A DNA stretch of 64,000 bases from Larkinella arboricola (lineage in GTDB: Bacteria > Bacteroidota > Bacteroidia > Cytophagales > Spirosomataceae): positions 496,001-560,000 of the forward strand of contig NZ_QLMC01000004.1 in the NCBI RefSeq assembly GCF_003259745.1, written 5' to 3'. The position numbers and the translations under genes are program-made. Every line of letters begins with the position of its first letter. The stretch's first letter is position 1. Below are positions 17,701 to 24,998 of this stretch, piece by piece. The notes below the pieces were generated by a model, which saw only the letters and a program-made list of their open reading frames with translations, was not told the origin of the DNA and searched no databases.

Positions 17701-17768
17701 ATTGTGAGTGACAGCAGGAAGAGCCAAATCAGGCCCTTCGCTGCCAGAACGGGTTTAGAGAGTAGCAT
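14727..17768 (-). CDS. susC: SusC/RagA-type TonB-linked outer-membrane transporter
   Basis: 1013-aa TonB-dependent transporter with a signal peptide (LLSLTIPSFAQ). A carboxypeptidase-regulatory-like domain follows (GLTVRGRVTSGTEALPGVNV, about residues 31-105). Next come the plug domain, with LSEVVVVGYGTQRK and the SusC signature YVVDGIQISN...LKDASASAIYGSRAANGVV, and a C-terminal barrel ending in GGIQITL. First gene of the eight-gene operon. Imports oligosaccharides together with SusD. A LacI-type regulator is divergent, with palindromic operators at 17982-18018. A possible promoter on this strand has TTG, a 21-base spacer and TAAAATTTG, which is one base longer than the TAnnTTTG consensus. 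Confidence 0.95.
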   Translation of the reverse strand: MLLSKPVLAAKGLIWLFLLSLTIPSFAQNNRGLTVRGRVTSGTEALPGVNVIIKGAQQGTTTDVDGRYSLAVPNSGSTLTFSYIGYVTQEIAVGNRSTIDVSLQSDERSLSEVVVVGYGTQRKVETTGSIASIKSAELTQTPVVNVAQGLQARVAGVQVNQNTGAPGGNVSVRVRGTNSINGNSEPLYVVDGIQISNGGGITDVSPLSTINPNDIESVEILKDASASAIYGSRAANGVVLITTKRGKSGATRVTFDSYYGVQKVNKTLPVMNAAEFAQLENEVFKNNFYPDPASLGEGINWQNEIFRQAPIQNHQLSINGGNEKTQLALSMNYFDQDGIIISSGFKRYSLRLNLDHKIGQRFKVGTSILGSYSINDGITTGSQTIGDAGVVTGSILGAALGAPPNLKPYRPDGTVFPFGEQATQYREVANPLGFAAQLNERSIKRVLANVYGEANIAKGLTYRASFNVDQRAELYNNYNPRSIINRTDLNDNSGSARKDNINYLALLHESILTYNTVFGKDHTLKGTAVFATQAEMYNDNSISATGFPNDATQNEALQLGLTRTVSSNRNRQRLDSYMGRVNYGFKDKLFVDFTVRVDGSSKFGANHKYGVFPAVSAAWRLIEEPFLKSVTWISDLKLRASYGITGNAGGINPYQSLATVSASGSNYNLNHAYVTGINPSGIANPDLRWERSAQTNIGFDLSLLNNRVSFIADVYHKNTKDLLYVKALPLSSGYSTITGNFASLENKGIELAANGRILDGPVKWDISANVTFNRNKVLGLDGGVTNERFVTTYTILKVGEPLGLFKNYVFDGINQTGETILPGYDGRIGGHKVKDVTGDGQITADDQVITGNPNPNFIYGFSTNLSYKGFDLSAFFSGSQGNDIYNASRLSFENPAGQRNMLKGVVNRWSPTNPSNQYASAFVAGRLPITNYVVEDGSYMRLKNLTIGYNVPRIKGVQGIRVYVSGNNLLTFTKYSGFDPEVNTFAGSNTVIGVDNLVYPQAKSFLGGIQITL

Positions 17769-18092
17769 ACGTATGTCGGGACATTGTCCTTAAGGTTAAA
17801 GGTTGGTAATAGAAAAAGTACAAATTTTAGGGTTTTGGTGATTGAAGGCGCAAGAGATCCATTTTATTGGCTGGAGCAGGATGTAATCGCCCTTAAGACA
17901 GTCAGATCTCTGTTTTTCGCTTCTTTTACTTAATATTAGGTCTGTATGATAATTTTACAAAGAAAAAATTGACTTATATTTTTGGGAATGTTCCCAAAAT
18001 TTTGGGAACATTCCCAAAAAGAGGGCCATTTAGTGGGAAAATAGTGGGAGCCTGTTTGTGTAAATAAGGTATAAATTAGAATAGTTATATTT
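17769..18092. other. Divergent regulatory region between susC and the LacI-type regulator
   Basis: 324 bases without a gene. It holds two tandem operator-like palindromes (listed separately) and an imperfect promoter candidate for susC on the minus strand at about 17820-17860. No clean promoter for the regulator gene is recognisable; the TATATTTA immediately before its ATG differs from the consensus in one position. AT-rich compared with the flanking genes. Confidence 0.6.
17982..18018. promoter_or_regulatory. Two tandem palindromic operators, probably for the LacI-type regulator
   Basis: TTGGGAATGTTCCCAA (17982-17997) is followed after a few bases by TTGGGAACATTCCCAA (18002-18017). Each is a near-perfect palindrome, and the second is the reverse complement of the first. 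Length, symmetry and location between a LacI-family gene and the operon it faces are as expected for LacI operators. The sites lie about 75 bases upstream of the regulator start and 215 bases from susC. Confidence 0.75.
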
Positions 18093-19112
18093 ATGAAAAG
18101 CCACCAGACCACGATCATTGACATTGCAAAAACCTTAAACCTATCCAAATCGACGGTATCCCGCGCGTTAACCGGCCATCCTAACGTGAAGCCGAAAACC
18201 CGTGAACGCGTGCTTGAACTGGCGAACCAGCTTGATTACCAGCGCAACCAACTGGCTATTTCATTGCTGACCAACCGGACGCAAACCATCGGCATTATGG
18301 TGCCGGAGTTTCTGAGTCCGTTTTTCCCAAAAGTGATTATCGGAGCGCAGGAGGTGCTGGCCCAGGCGGGTTATAACGTGATTATCTGTCACTCCAATGA
18401 GTCGTATGAAACGGAGGTGGCCAATACCCGGCTGCTGTTAGCCAGCCGGGTAGACGGTATTCTGGTGTCGCACACGAAGGAGACGCGCAACTTTGAACAC
18501 TTCAAAATCTTTGAGCGGAAGGGCATTCCGGTGGTGTTTTTCAACCGGATTGTCGATGAACTGAGTGTATCGAAAGTGGCCGTGGATGATTACGAAGGTG
18601 CGTACCGCGCGGTTGAGCATCTGATCAAAACCGGTAAACGGCGTATTGCCCACCTTTCTGGCCCAGATTCGTTGATGAACAGCCGCTACCGGCTGAACGG
18701 ATACCGGGATGCCCTGACGAATAACCAGATACCGATTGACCCCGCGCTCATTATTTCCTATGATCTCACGCTCGACAAGGCTAACATTTACGTCAATCAC
18801 CTGCTCAACCTGCCCCAGCCACCCGATGCCCTGTTTGCCATTAATGACCCTACCGCCATCGAAGCCCTGAAAGTAATTAAAAGCCGGGGACTCCGGATTC
18901 CGGAAGAAATTGCCGTGGTGGGCTTCAGCGACGATCCGATTTCGGCCCTGATCGAACCCGGTTTAACTACCGTATCGCAGCCGGTGAATGAAATTGGTCA
19001 GCAGGCGGCTCGCCTGCTGCTGAACCAACTGGCGGCTGAAGACGACCGCCCGCAGCCGGAACAGGTGATGTTACCGACCCAATTGATTGTGCGCGGTTCA
19101 ACTGTTGGCTAA
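18093..19112 (+). CDS. LacI-family transcriptional regulator
   Basis: 339-aa repressor or activator. The N-terminal helix-turn-helix is TIIDIAKTLNLSKSTVSRAL (residues 7-26), followed by the hinge helix region. From about residue 60 a periplasmic-binding-protein-like sensor domain follows (TIGIMVPEFLSPFFPKVI, DGILVSHT, DALFAINDPTAIEALKV, VVGFSDDPIS). It is divergent from the eight-gene glycan operon and most likely controls it and itself through the palindromes at 17982-18018. The inducer is probably a sugar derived from the operon's substrate. Full length for the family. Confidence 0.92.
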   Translation: MKSHQTTIIDIAKTLNLSKSTVSRALTGHPNVKPKTRERVLELANQLDYQRNQLAISLLTNRTQTIGIMVPEFLSPFFPKVIIGAQEVLAQAGYNVIICHSNESYETEVANTRLLLASRVDGILVSHTKETRNFEHFKIFERKGIPVVFFNRIVDELSVSKVAVDDYEGAYRAVEHLIKTGKRRIAHLSGPDSLMNSRYRLNGYRDALTNNQIPIDPALIISYDLTLDKANIYVNHLLNLPQPPDALFAINDPTAIEALKVIKSRGLRIPEEIAVVGFSDDPISALIEPGLTTVSQPVNEIGQQAARLLLNQLAAEDDRPQPEQVMLPTQLIVRGSTVG

Positions 19113-19444
19113 ACGAATTCTGCCGGTAGACAAGTCATTACGTTTAACCGAACAACGGGGGTTTAGGCGGCAACAGATATGGCCAGCCCGGATTTATATT
19201 AATAATATTTTGAATTTTCCGATAGGATATTTTTTGATTTTGCAGTAATACTACATATTTATGCCCTCAGATAGCGGAATATGCAAATTTTGTAGTACTC
19301 CGTCTGGACGTAGTAGTAAGTTTATATTTCCTTAATAATTGCGCAATAAGTGCCCAGTACCTTTGCGGTTTCGCAAGGGAATCATTCCTATTACTAACCA
19401 TCTTCTTAAAGGTTCTGCGCTGTCGGAACATCCCTAACTGTACT
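19113..19444 (+). other. Leader and promoter region of the second susC
   Basis: 332 AT-rich bases without a gene. It contains a loose inverted repeat built on TACTACA (about 19249-19255) and TGTAGTA (about 19291-19297), a further CGTAGTAGTA at about 19309-19318, and a Bacteroidota-type promoter candidate at 19339-19365. There is no hairpin with a T-tract after the LacI gene, so that gene has no obvious terminator. Confidence 0.45.
19339..19365 (+). promoter_or_regulatory. Candidate promoter for the second susCD operon
   Basis: Perfect -7 box TACCTTTG at 19358-19365 with TTG at 19339-19341. The 16-base spacer is shorter than the roughly 20 seen at the other promoters in this window, which lowers confidence. 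It predicts a leader of about 75 bases. Confidence 0.4.
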
Positions 19445-22400
19445 ATGAAAAAAAAGCTACTTTCTGCTGACGTGCGAAGGGCTAGTTGTTATCGTGCATT
19501 TCTCACGCTGGCTCATCTGTTCTTGGCGCTGCCGCTCCTGGCGCAAACCATTACCGGTAAAGTCGTTTCGTCTGAAGCCGGTGAAGGCTTGCCCGGTGTT
19601 TCAATCGTTGTCAAGGGAACTGCCACTGGAACCACGAGCCGCAACGACGGAACGTACTCCCTGACGGTACCGAATAAATCGGCAGTGCTGATTTATTCGT
19701 TTATCGGTTTTGAAGCCAAAGAAGTTTCGGTAGGCAATCAGACGACGATTAACGTCTCGCTGACGCCGTCGACGCAGGCGCTGAACGAGGTCGTCGTAAC
19801 GGCTTTGGGGATTTCCAAGCAGCAGCGGAACCTGGGCTACGTTACCCAGAAAATCGACAATTCGGCGCTGGTACAGGCGCGGGAAACCAACCTGGTGAGC
19901 CAGTTGGCGGGTAAAATTGCGGGCGTAACCGTCGTCAACAGCCCGTCGGGGATCGGCGGCTCGTCGCGCGTGACCATCCGGGGTGAAAAGTCCCTGAACA
20001 TCAATGGGAATCAGCCTCTGTTTGTTATCGACGGTTTGCCGATCAACAACAACTTCGTTGGCTCGTCGGGCCGCAACAACCAGGATGCGGACTACGGCAA
20101 CGGGGCAGGTTTTATTAACCCCGACGATGTGGAAACCATGACGGTTCTGAAAGGAGCCAGCGCCACGGCGCTCTACGGTTCGCGGGCGGCCAACGGGGTT
20201 GTGGTGATTACGACCAAAAGCGGCAAAGGCACGAAAGGCATCGGGGTGAGCGTCAACTCGAACCTGACGTTTGAATCCGTGCTACGTCTGCCAGACTACC
20301 AGAACGTGTACGGGCAGGGCCTGAACGGTGAATTCTCGTTTCAGGACGGTTCCGGGGGCGGTTTGCGCGACGGTGTTGACGAGAGCTGGGGTCCGAAAAT
20401 GGACGGCCGGTTGCTTGTTCAGCACGATTCGCCTACCGACAAAGGCTACCGGGCCGGGGATACCCGCGTGCCCGGCGGTCCCGGAGTTGCTACGCCGACG
20501 CCGTTTGTTGCCCATCCTGACAACATCCGCGACTTTTTTGAAACAGGCCGTATTATGACCAACAACGTGGCCGTAACGGGAAGCAACGACAAGGGCGATT
20601 TTCGTCTGTCGTTTACCAACCTGGCGCAGAAAGGCTACGTACCGAATACCGATCTGACCCGTAACAGCTTCAACCTCAATGCCGGTTATAAGCTGACCGA
20701 CCGTTTTACGGCCCGCACGAACGTCAGCTACATCCGCAACCACAGCGACAACCGCCCGAACCTGAGCTACGGAACCGAGAACATTATGTACCTGCTCAAC
20801 TGCTGGTGGGGCCGCCACATCGATATGAAGTCGATGCAGAATTACTGGCAGCCGGGTCTGGAGGACATTCAGCAGTTTAACTTTAACTACAACTACCACG
20901 ATAATCCGTACTTCAACCTGTACGAAAACACGAACGGCCAGGACGTAAACCGCGTGATCGGGAACGTCACGCTGGCGTACCAACTGACGGACTGGCTGTC
21001 GGTACAGGGCCGTACGCAGGTCGATTATCAGGACGAATTACGGACCCGGCGCCGGGCGTTCAGCACGCAGCGGTATCCGTACGGTTCCTACCGCCGGGAG
21101 GCCGTCAAAACACTCGAACGCAACACCGATCTGCTGTTTCTGGTCGATAAGCGCATCAACGAGAGCTTCACGCTGAGCGGTACGGCGGGTGGCAACCAAC
21201 GGCTGAATACCTACGATTATGTCGATAATTTTGCGCCCCAGTTGACGGTTCCGGGTGTCTACAGCCTGAACAACAGCCGGGTTCCGCTCGAGTATCGGCA
21301 AGAACAAAATGAGCGCCGGATCAACAGCCTGTTTGCGTCGGGCCAACTGACCTATCAGGATAAACTGACGCTGGAACTGACGGGCCGCAACGACTGGTCG
21401 AGTACGCTGACGCTGCCGACCGGCGTGGTGGGGAATGCCGATAATTCGTACTTCTACTGGTCGGGAACGTTGAGCGCCGTGGTGAGTGACTGGGTGAAAA
21501 TGCCGTCCTGGGTGTCATTTGCCAAGGTGCGGGCGGGTTACGCGCAGGTCGGGAACGACACCGAACCGTACCAGTTTTCGCAGCCGTACAACCCTGGAAC
21601 GCCCTGGGGAACAACGCCGACGTTTGGCGAATCGACGCGGATTCCGAACCTGAGCCTGAAACCGGAAATCAGCAGTTCGCAGGAATACGGTGTGGATATT
21701 CGTTTCCTCAAAAACCGGGTTGGGCTGGATGTAACGTACTACAACACCATCAGCCGGAACCAGATTATCTTCCTGCCGCTATCGGGAACGACGGGCTACA
21801 GCCAGATTGTGCAGAACGCCGGTCGGATTCAGAACAGCGGGGTGGAAGTGATGTTGAACCTGACGCCCGTTCGGCTGGACAACGTGGGTTTCCGCTGGGA
21901 CATGAACGTCAACTTCTCGCGCAACCGCAGCAAGGTACTCGAACTGGCCAACGGTGTTTCTACTTATGAGCTGGCCGACCGGTATTTCTCGGTGCAGGCC
22001 CGCGTCAACGAGCGCATGGGCGATATGTATGGCTATGCCTACGAGCGCGTGAGCAGCGACCCCCGCAGCCCGTACTACGATCCGACGGGGCAGTACGTCG
22101 GCCAGATGGTGACCACAACCGACGGGCGGCCCATCTCGACAACCGACCTGAAAAAACTCGGTAACTACAACCCCGACTGGCTGGCCGGTATTAACAACTC
22201 CCTGACCTACAAAGGCTTCAATTTAAGCTTCCTGTTCGATATCCGGAAAGGTGGCGAAGTCTACTCGCATACGTATGTGGTAGGTCGGGAAGCCGGGCAA
22301 CTGGTGGAAACGTTGCAGGGCCGCGAAACCGGGTATTACGACAATTCGACGGACAAGGAGTTCAAGAATGCACCGGAGGGGACCTATTATGTGGTGCCGG

Positions 22401-22765
22401 GCGTGGTGCAAACCGGTGAAGGTCAGTTTGCTCCGAACCAGCGCCGGATTTCGGCCCGTGAGTGGCATACGGCTTTTACGCTCGGTCGCCGGGTGCTGGA
22501 GGGCGCCATTTTTGACGCGTCATTTACCAAGCTGCGCGAAATCAAACTGGGGTATTCGCTGCCCAACAGCATCATGGGCAAAAAGCTGCCATTCCGCAAC
22601 GTAACGCTTTCGCTGGTGGGCCGGAACCTGTTTCTGTGGACCAAAGTGCCGCATATCGATCCGGAAACGTCCTCGGTGGCGGGTGGAACCGTCATTCCGG
22701 GATCCGAATCGGTAGCCATTCCGTCGGCGCGGAATTACGGCGTTAACCTGTCGTTTAACCTATAA
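19445..22765 (+). CDS. SusC/RagA-type TonB-linked outer-membrane transporter (second copy)
   Basis: 1106-aa TonB-dependent transporter with a long N-terminus (signal ending near LLAQ). A carboxypeptidase-regulatory-like domain (TITGKVVSSEAGEGLPGVSI) and the plug with LNEVVVTALGISKQQRNLGY follow, then the SusC motif FVIDGLPINN...LKGASATALYGSRAANGVV, and a barrel ending in NYGVNLSFNL. The ALGISKQQ.LGY plug start is the variant found in the branch paired with SusD-like_2 lipoproteins, which fits the next gene. Substrate unknown; the downstream PhnZ-like oxygenase raises the possibility of a phosphonate-containing ligand. Confidence 0.93.
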   Translation: MKKKLLSADVRRASCYRAFLTLAHLFLALPLLAQTITGKVVSSEAGEGLPGVSIVVKGTATGTTSRNDGTYSLTVPNKSAVLIYSFIGFEAKEVSVGNQTTINVSLTPSTQALNEVVVTALGISKQQRNLGYVTQKIDNSALVQARETNLVSQLAGKIAGVTVVNSPSGIGGSSRVTIRGEKSLNINGNQPLFVIDGLPINNNFVGSSGRNNQDADYGNGAGFINPDDVETMTVLKGASATALYGSRAANGVVVITTKSGKGTKGIGVSVNSNLTFESVLRLPDYQNVYGQGLNGEFSFQDGSGGGLRDGVDESWGPKMDGRLLVQHDSPTDKGYRAGDTRVPGGPGVATPTPFVAHPDNIRDFFETGRIMTNNVAVTGSNDKGDFRLSFTNLAQKGYVPNTDLTRNSFNLNAGYKLTDRFTARTNVSYIRNHSDNRPNLSYGTENIMYLLNCWWGRHIDMKSMQNYWQPGLEDIQQFNFNYNYHDNPYFNLYENTNGQDVNRVIGNVTLAYQLTDWLSVQGRTQVDYQDELRTRRRAFSTQRYPYGSYRREAVKTLERNTDLLFLVDKRINESFTLSGTAGGNQRLNTYDYVDNFAPQLTVPGVYSLNNSRVPLEYRQEQNERRINSLFASGQLTYQDKLTLELTGRNDWSSTLTLPTGVVGNADNSYFYWSGTLSAVVSDWVKMPSWVSFAKVRAGYAQVGNDTEPYQFSQPYNPGTPWGTTPTFGESTRIPNLSLKPEISSSQEYGVDIRFLKNRVGLDVTYYNTISRNQIIFLPLSGTTGYSQIVQNAGRIQNSGVEVMLNLTPVRLDNVGFRWDMNVNFSRNRSKVLELANGVSTYELADRYFSVQARVNERMGDMYGYAYERVSSDPRSPYYDPTGQYVGQMVTTTDGRPISTTDLKKLGNYNPDWLAGINNSLTYKGFNLSFLFDIRKGGEVYSHTYVVGREAGQLVETLQGRETGYYDNSTDKEFKNAPEGTYYVVPGVVQTGEGQFAPNQRRISAREWHTAFTLGRRVLEGAIFDASFTKLREIKLGYSLPNSIMGKKLPFRNVTLSLVGRNLFLWTKVPHIDPETSSVAGGTVIPGSESVAIPSARNYGVNLSFNL

Positions 22766-22776
22766 GAAACTGACTC

Positions 22777-24258
22777 ATGAAAAGAAGATACATTAAGTTG
22801 TTTGCTTATATGCTGCTGCTGGTAGCCGCTGGCACTTCCTGCGACAACAATTTTGAAGAAGTAAACACCAATCCGAACGTACCGAATACCGTTACGCCGG
22901 ACTTGCTGCTGCCGAACATCATCCGGGCTCCCATCAACGAAAACATGGGAACGGCCTGGGGGATTGGCAACAGCGTGATGCAGTACACGGCCAAAATCCA
23001 GTTCGTGAACGAAGACCGGTATTTGTGGGGTGAGCAGAACGGCATCTGGAACGTAACCTACTCGACGCTCCGGGAGGTGCAGAACATGTACAACATTGCC
23101 ACCAATTCGTCGCCGGTTCAGAAAAACTACCAGGCCATTGCGCTGATCATGAAGTCGTGGATGATGTCGCTGGTGACGGATGCCTACGGCGATGCGCCCT
23201 ACACGGAAGCGATCAGGGGGAAAGACCTGATGTATTTTCCGAAATACGATTCGCAGGAAACCATTTATAACGGTATTCTAAAAGATTTGGCGGAAGCGAA
23301 TGGCCTGCTGGCTCCGGAAAACGGTGCGGTCAACGGAGATATTCTGTTTGGCGGTGATGTAATGAAGTGGAGAAAAATGGCCAACTCGCTGCGGCTGCGG
23401 TATCTGATGCGGATTTCAAACAAACGCGACGTGAAAGCCGACATGCAGGCCATTGTAGGCAACCAGACGGCCACGCCGATTTTTACCAGTAATTCCGACA
23501 ATGCGGCCCTGCGGTATTTGCCGACGGTGCCTAACCAGTTCCCGTTGTATACCTCGCGGGTGGGTTCGTTCGATGAATTCCGGCTGAGCAAAACTCTGGG
23601 TGATAAATTGATGCAGCTGAACGACCCCCGGCTGGGTATTTTCGCCCGCCCAACCGTCGCGTCGGTAGCCGCCGGAAAACCGGCTTACGTGGGCGTTCCG
23701 AATGGTCTGGACGATAACTCGGCGCTGACCTACAACGGCGGGGCTCAGAATGTGTCGCGCGTGGGTACGAACTATTACATCGACGGCTTTGGAACCCCGA
23801 CGGACGCCAACCTGAACATTGCGAAGGGCATCATTATGACCTACGCCGAACTGCAATTCATTCTGGCCGAAGCCGCGCAGAAAAAGATGATCACCGGCAA
23901 CGCCAAGGAATATTACGAAAAAGGCATTACGGCTTCGTTCAACTACTACGCGCTGGATGTTCCGGCGGGGTATCTGACGCAGCCGGATGTGGCTTTTGCG
24001 GACGCAAAAGCACTCGAACTGATTGGAACTCAGAAATGGATTGCGTTATTTTACAACGGTCTGGAACCCTGGTTTGACTGGCGCCGGACGGGTTTTCCCG
24101 CTATCAAGCCGGGACCGTCGAACCTGAACCAAAACCGGGTTCCGGTGCGGTTTACCTATCCAAGTTCGGAGCTGAGCCTGAACAAGCCGTCAATCGACGA
24201 AGCCGTCCAGCGCCAGGGACCTAATGATATCAACACCTCCGTGTGGTGGGATAAGTAA
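22777..24258 (+). CDS. SusD/RagB-family outer-membrane lipoprotein (SusD-like_2 type)
   Basis: 493-aa lipoprotein with signal and lipobox ending AAGTSC, followed by NFEEVNTNPNVPNTVTPDLLLPNI, the usual start of the SusD-like_2 branch. Later landmarks are SWMMSLVTDAYGDAPYTEA and a C-terminal QKWIALFYNGLEPWFDWRRTGFP block. It begins 11 bases after susC, so the two are co-translated. It acts as the surface substrate-binding lid of the SusC transporter. This branch is often found with importers of peptides or non-starch ligands, so a glycan substrate should not be assumed. Confidence 0.92.
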   Translation: MKRRYIKLFAYMLLLVAAGTSCDNNFEEVNTNPNVPNTVTPDLLLPNIIRAPINENMGTAWGIGNSVMQYTAKIQFVNEDRYLWGEQNGIWNVTYSTLREVQNMYNIATNSSPVQKNYQAIALIMKSWMMSLVTDAYGDAPYTEAIRGKDLMYFPKYDSQETIYNGILKDLAEANGLLAPENGAVNGDILFGGDVMKWRKMANSLRLRYLMRISNKRDVKADMQAIVGNQTATPIFTSNSDNAALRYLPTVPNQFPLYTSRVGSFDEFRLSKTLGDKLMQLNDPRLGIFARPTVASVAAGKPAYVGVPNGLDDNSALTYNGGAQNVSRVGTNYYIDGFGTPTDANLNIAKGIIMTYAELQFILAEAAQKKMITGNAKEYYEKGITASFNYYALDVPAGYLTQPDVAFADAKALELIGTQKWIALFYNGLEPWFDWRRTGFPAIKPGPSNLNQNRVPVRFTYPSSELSLNKPSIDEAVQRQGPNDINTSVWWDK

Positions 24259-24273
24259 TAATTTTGAATGATT

Positions 24274-24350
24274 GAATGATAGAATGAGTGAATAAGATCA
24301 AAGATCTTGCTTTTGCTGATCGCGGTAGCTATTCACTCATTCTATCATTC
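24274..24350. repeat. Inverted repeat between susD2 and the PhnZ-like gene
   Basis: GAATGATAGAATGAGTGAAT (24274-24293) is perfectly complementary to 24331-24350, with a loop of about 37 bases. The 20-base arm is identical to the arm of the repeat at 535-601, while the loops are unrelated. Extra GAATGA and TCATTC units flank both arms. Conservation of arms but not loops suggests that the paired structure is what is kept. Confidence 0.8.
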
Positions 24351-24373
24351 ACTCATTCGCTCATTGAAAGACG

Positions 24374-24940
24374 ATGACAACTGACGAGACGATTTCTGAA
24401 ATTACGGAGTTATTTGAAAAGCACGGGGCCGATGATTATTACGGTGAGCCGGTTTCCCAACTCGAACACATGCTGCAATCGGCGATGCTGGCCGAACGGG
24501 CCGGGGCCGACGACGAGACAATTATTGCGGCTTTTCTGCACGACATTGGGCATTTGCTGCCGTCGGAACTGGCCGAAGATCACATGGATAATTATGGTCG
24601 CGTCGATCATGAAAAGCTGGGCGCCGACTGGCTGCGCGAACGCGGTTTTTCGGAGAAAGTTGCCCAACTGATTGAACACCATGTCAATGCCAAACGGTAT
24701 CTGACCTACAAGCATCCGGCGTATTTTAATAAGCTCTCGGAAGCCAGCCTGAAAACACTCGAATTTCAGGGCGGGCCGATGACCGAAGCGGAAGCGCACG
24801 ATTTTGAGCAAAACCCGTATTTTCGGGGAATCTTGCAGGTGCGCGGTTGGGATGAGCAGGCCAAAGAAACGGATGTCGCCATGCCGTCGGCCAATCATTA
24901 CCTCGACCTGTGCCGAACTTATCTGGAAAGCCGTTCCTAA
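24374..24940 (+). CDS. PhnZ-like HD-domain mixed-valent diiron oxygenase
   Basis: 188-aa HD-domain protein closely resembling PhnZ, which oxidatively cleaves 2-amino-1-hydroxyethylphosphonate to glycine and phosphate. The expected iron ligands are all present: H32 (QLEHML), H56-D57 (FLHDIGH), H79 (VDHEKLGADWL), H103 (IEHHVNAKRYL) and D160 (VRGWDEQAKETD). Also typical are YYGEPVSQ before the first ligand and LEFQGGPM in the middle. No PhnY-like hydroxylase or other phosphonate gene is visible nearby. It follows the second SusC/D pair after 115 bases, which contain an inverted repeat. Related members act on trimethylated phosphonates or inositols, so the exact substrate is open. Confidence 0.8.
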   Translation: MTTDETISEITELFEKHGADDYYGEPVSQLEHMLQSAMLAERAGADDETIIAAFLHDIGHLLPSELAEDHMDNYGRVDHEKLGADWLRERGFSEKVAQLIEHHVNAKRYLTYKHPAYFNKLSEASLKTLEFQGGPMTEAEAHDFEQNPYFRGILQVRGWDEQAKETDVAMPSANHYLDLCRTYLESRS

Positions 24941-24943
24941 AAT

Positions 24944-24973
24944 AAAAGCCCCGACAGTGTTGCCGGGGCTTTT
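24944..24973. terminator. Bidirectional terminator
   Basis: AAAAGCCCCG and CGGGGCTTTT form a 10-base stem with a 10-base loop, between the convergent PhnZ-like gene and the unknown gene at 24999. A-tract and T-tract flank it, so it can serve both strands. Confidence 0.85.
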
Positions 24974-24998
24974 TGATTTATGTGGAATGCGGTTTTGA

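Noticed and set aside
16497-17711. 404-codon frame antisense to susC
   Set aside because: Mirror frame of a clear SusC gene; arginine- and glycine-rich with no family motifs. The same holds for the long antisense frames at 10303-11421, 4172-5227 and 39942-40964.
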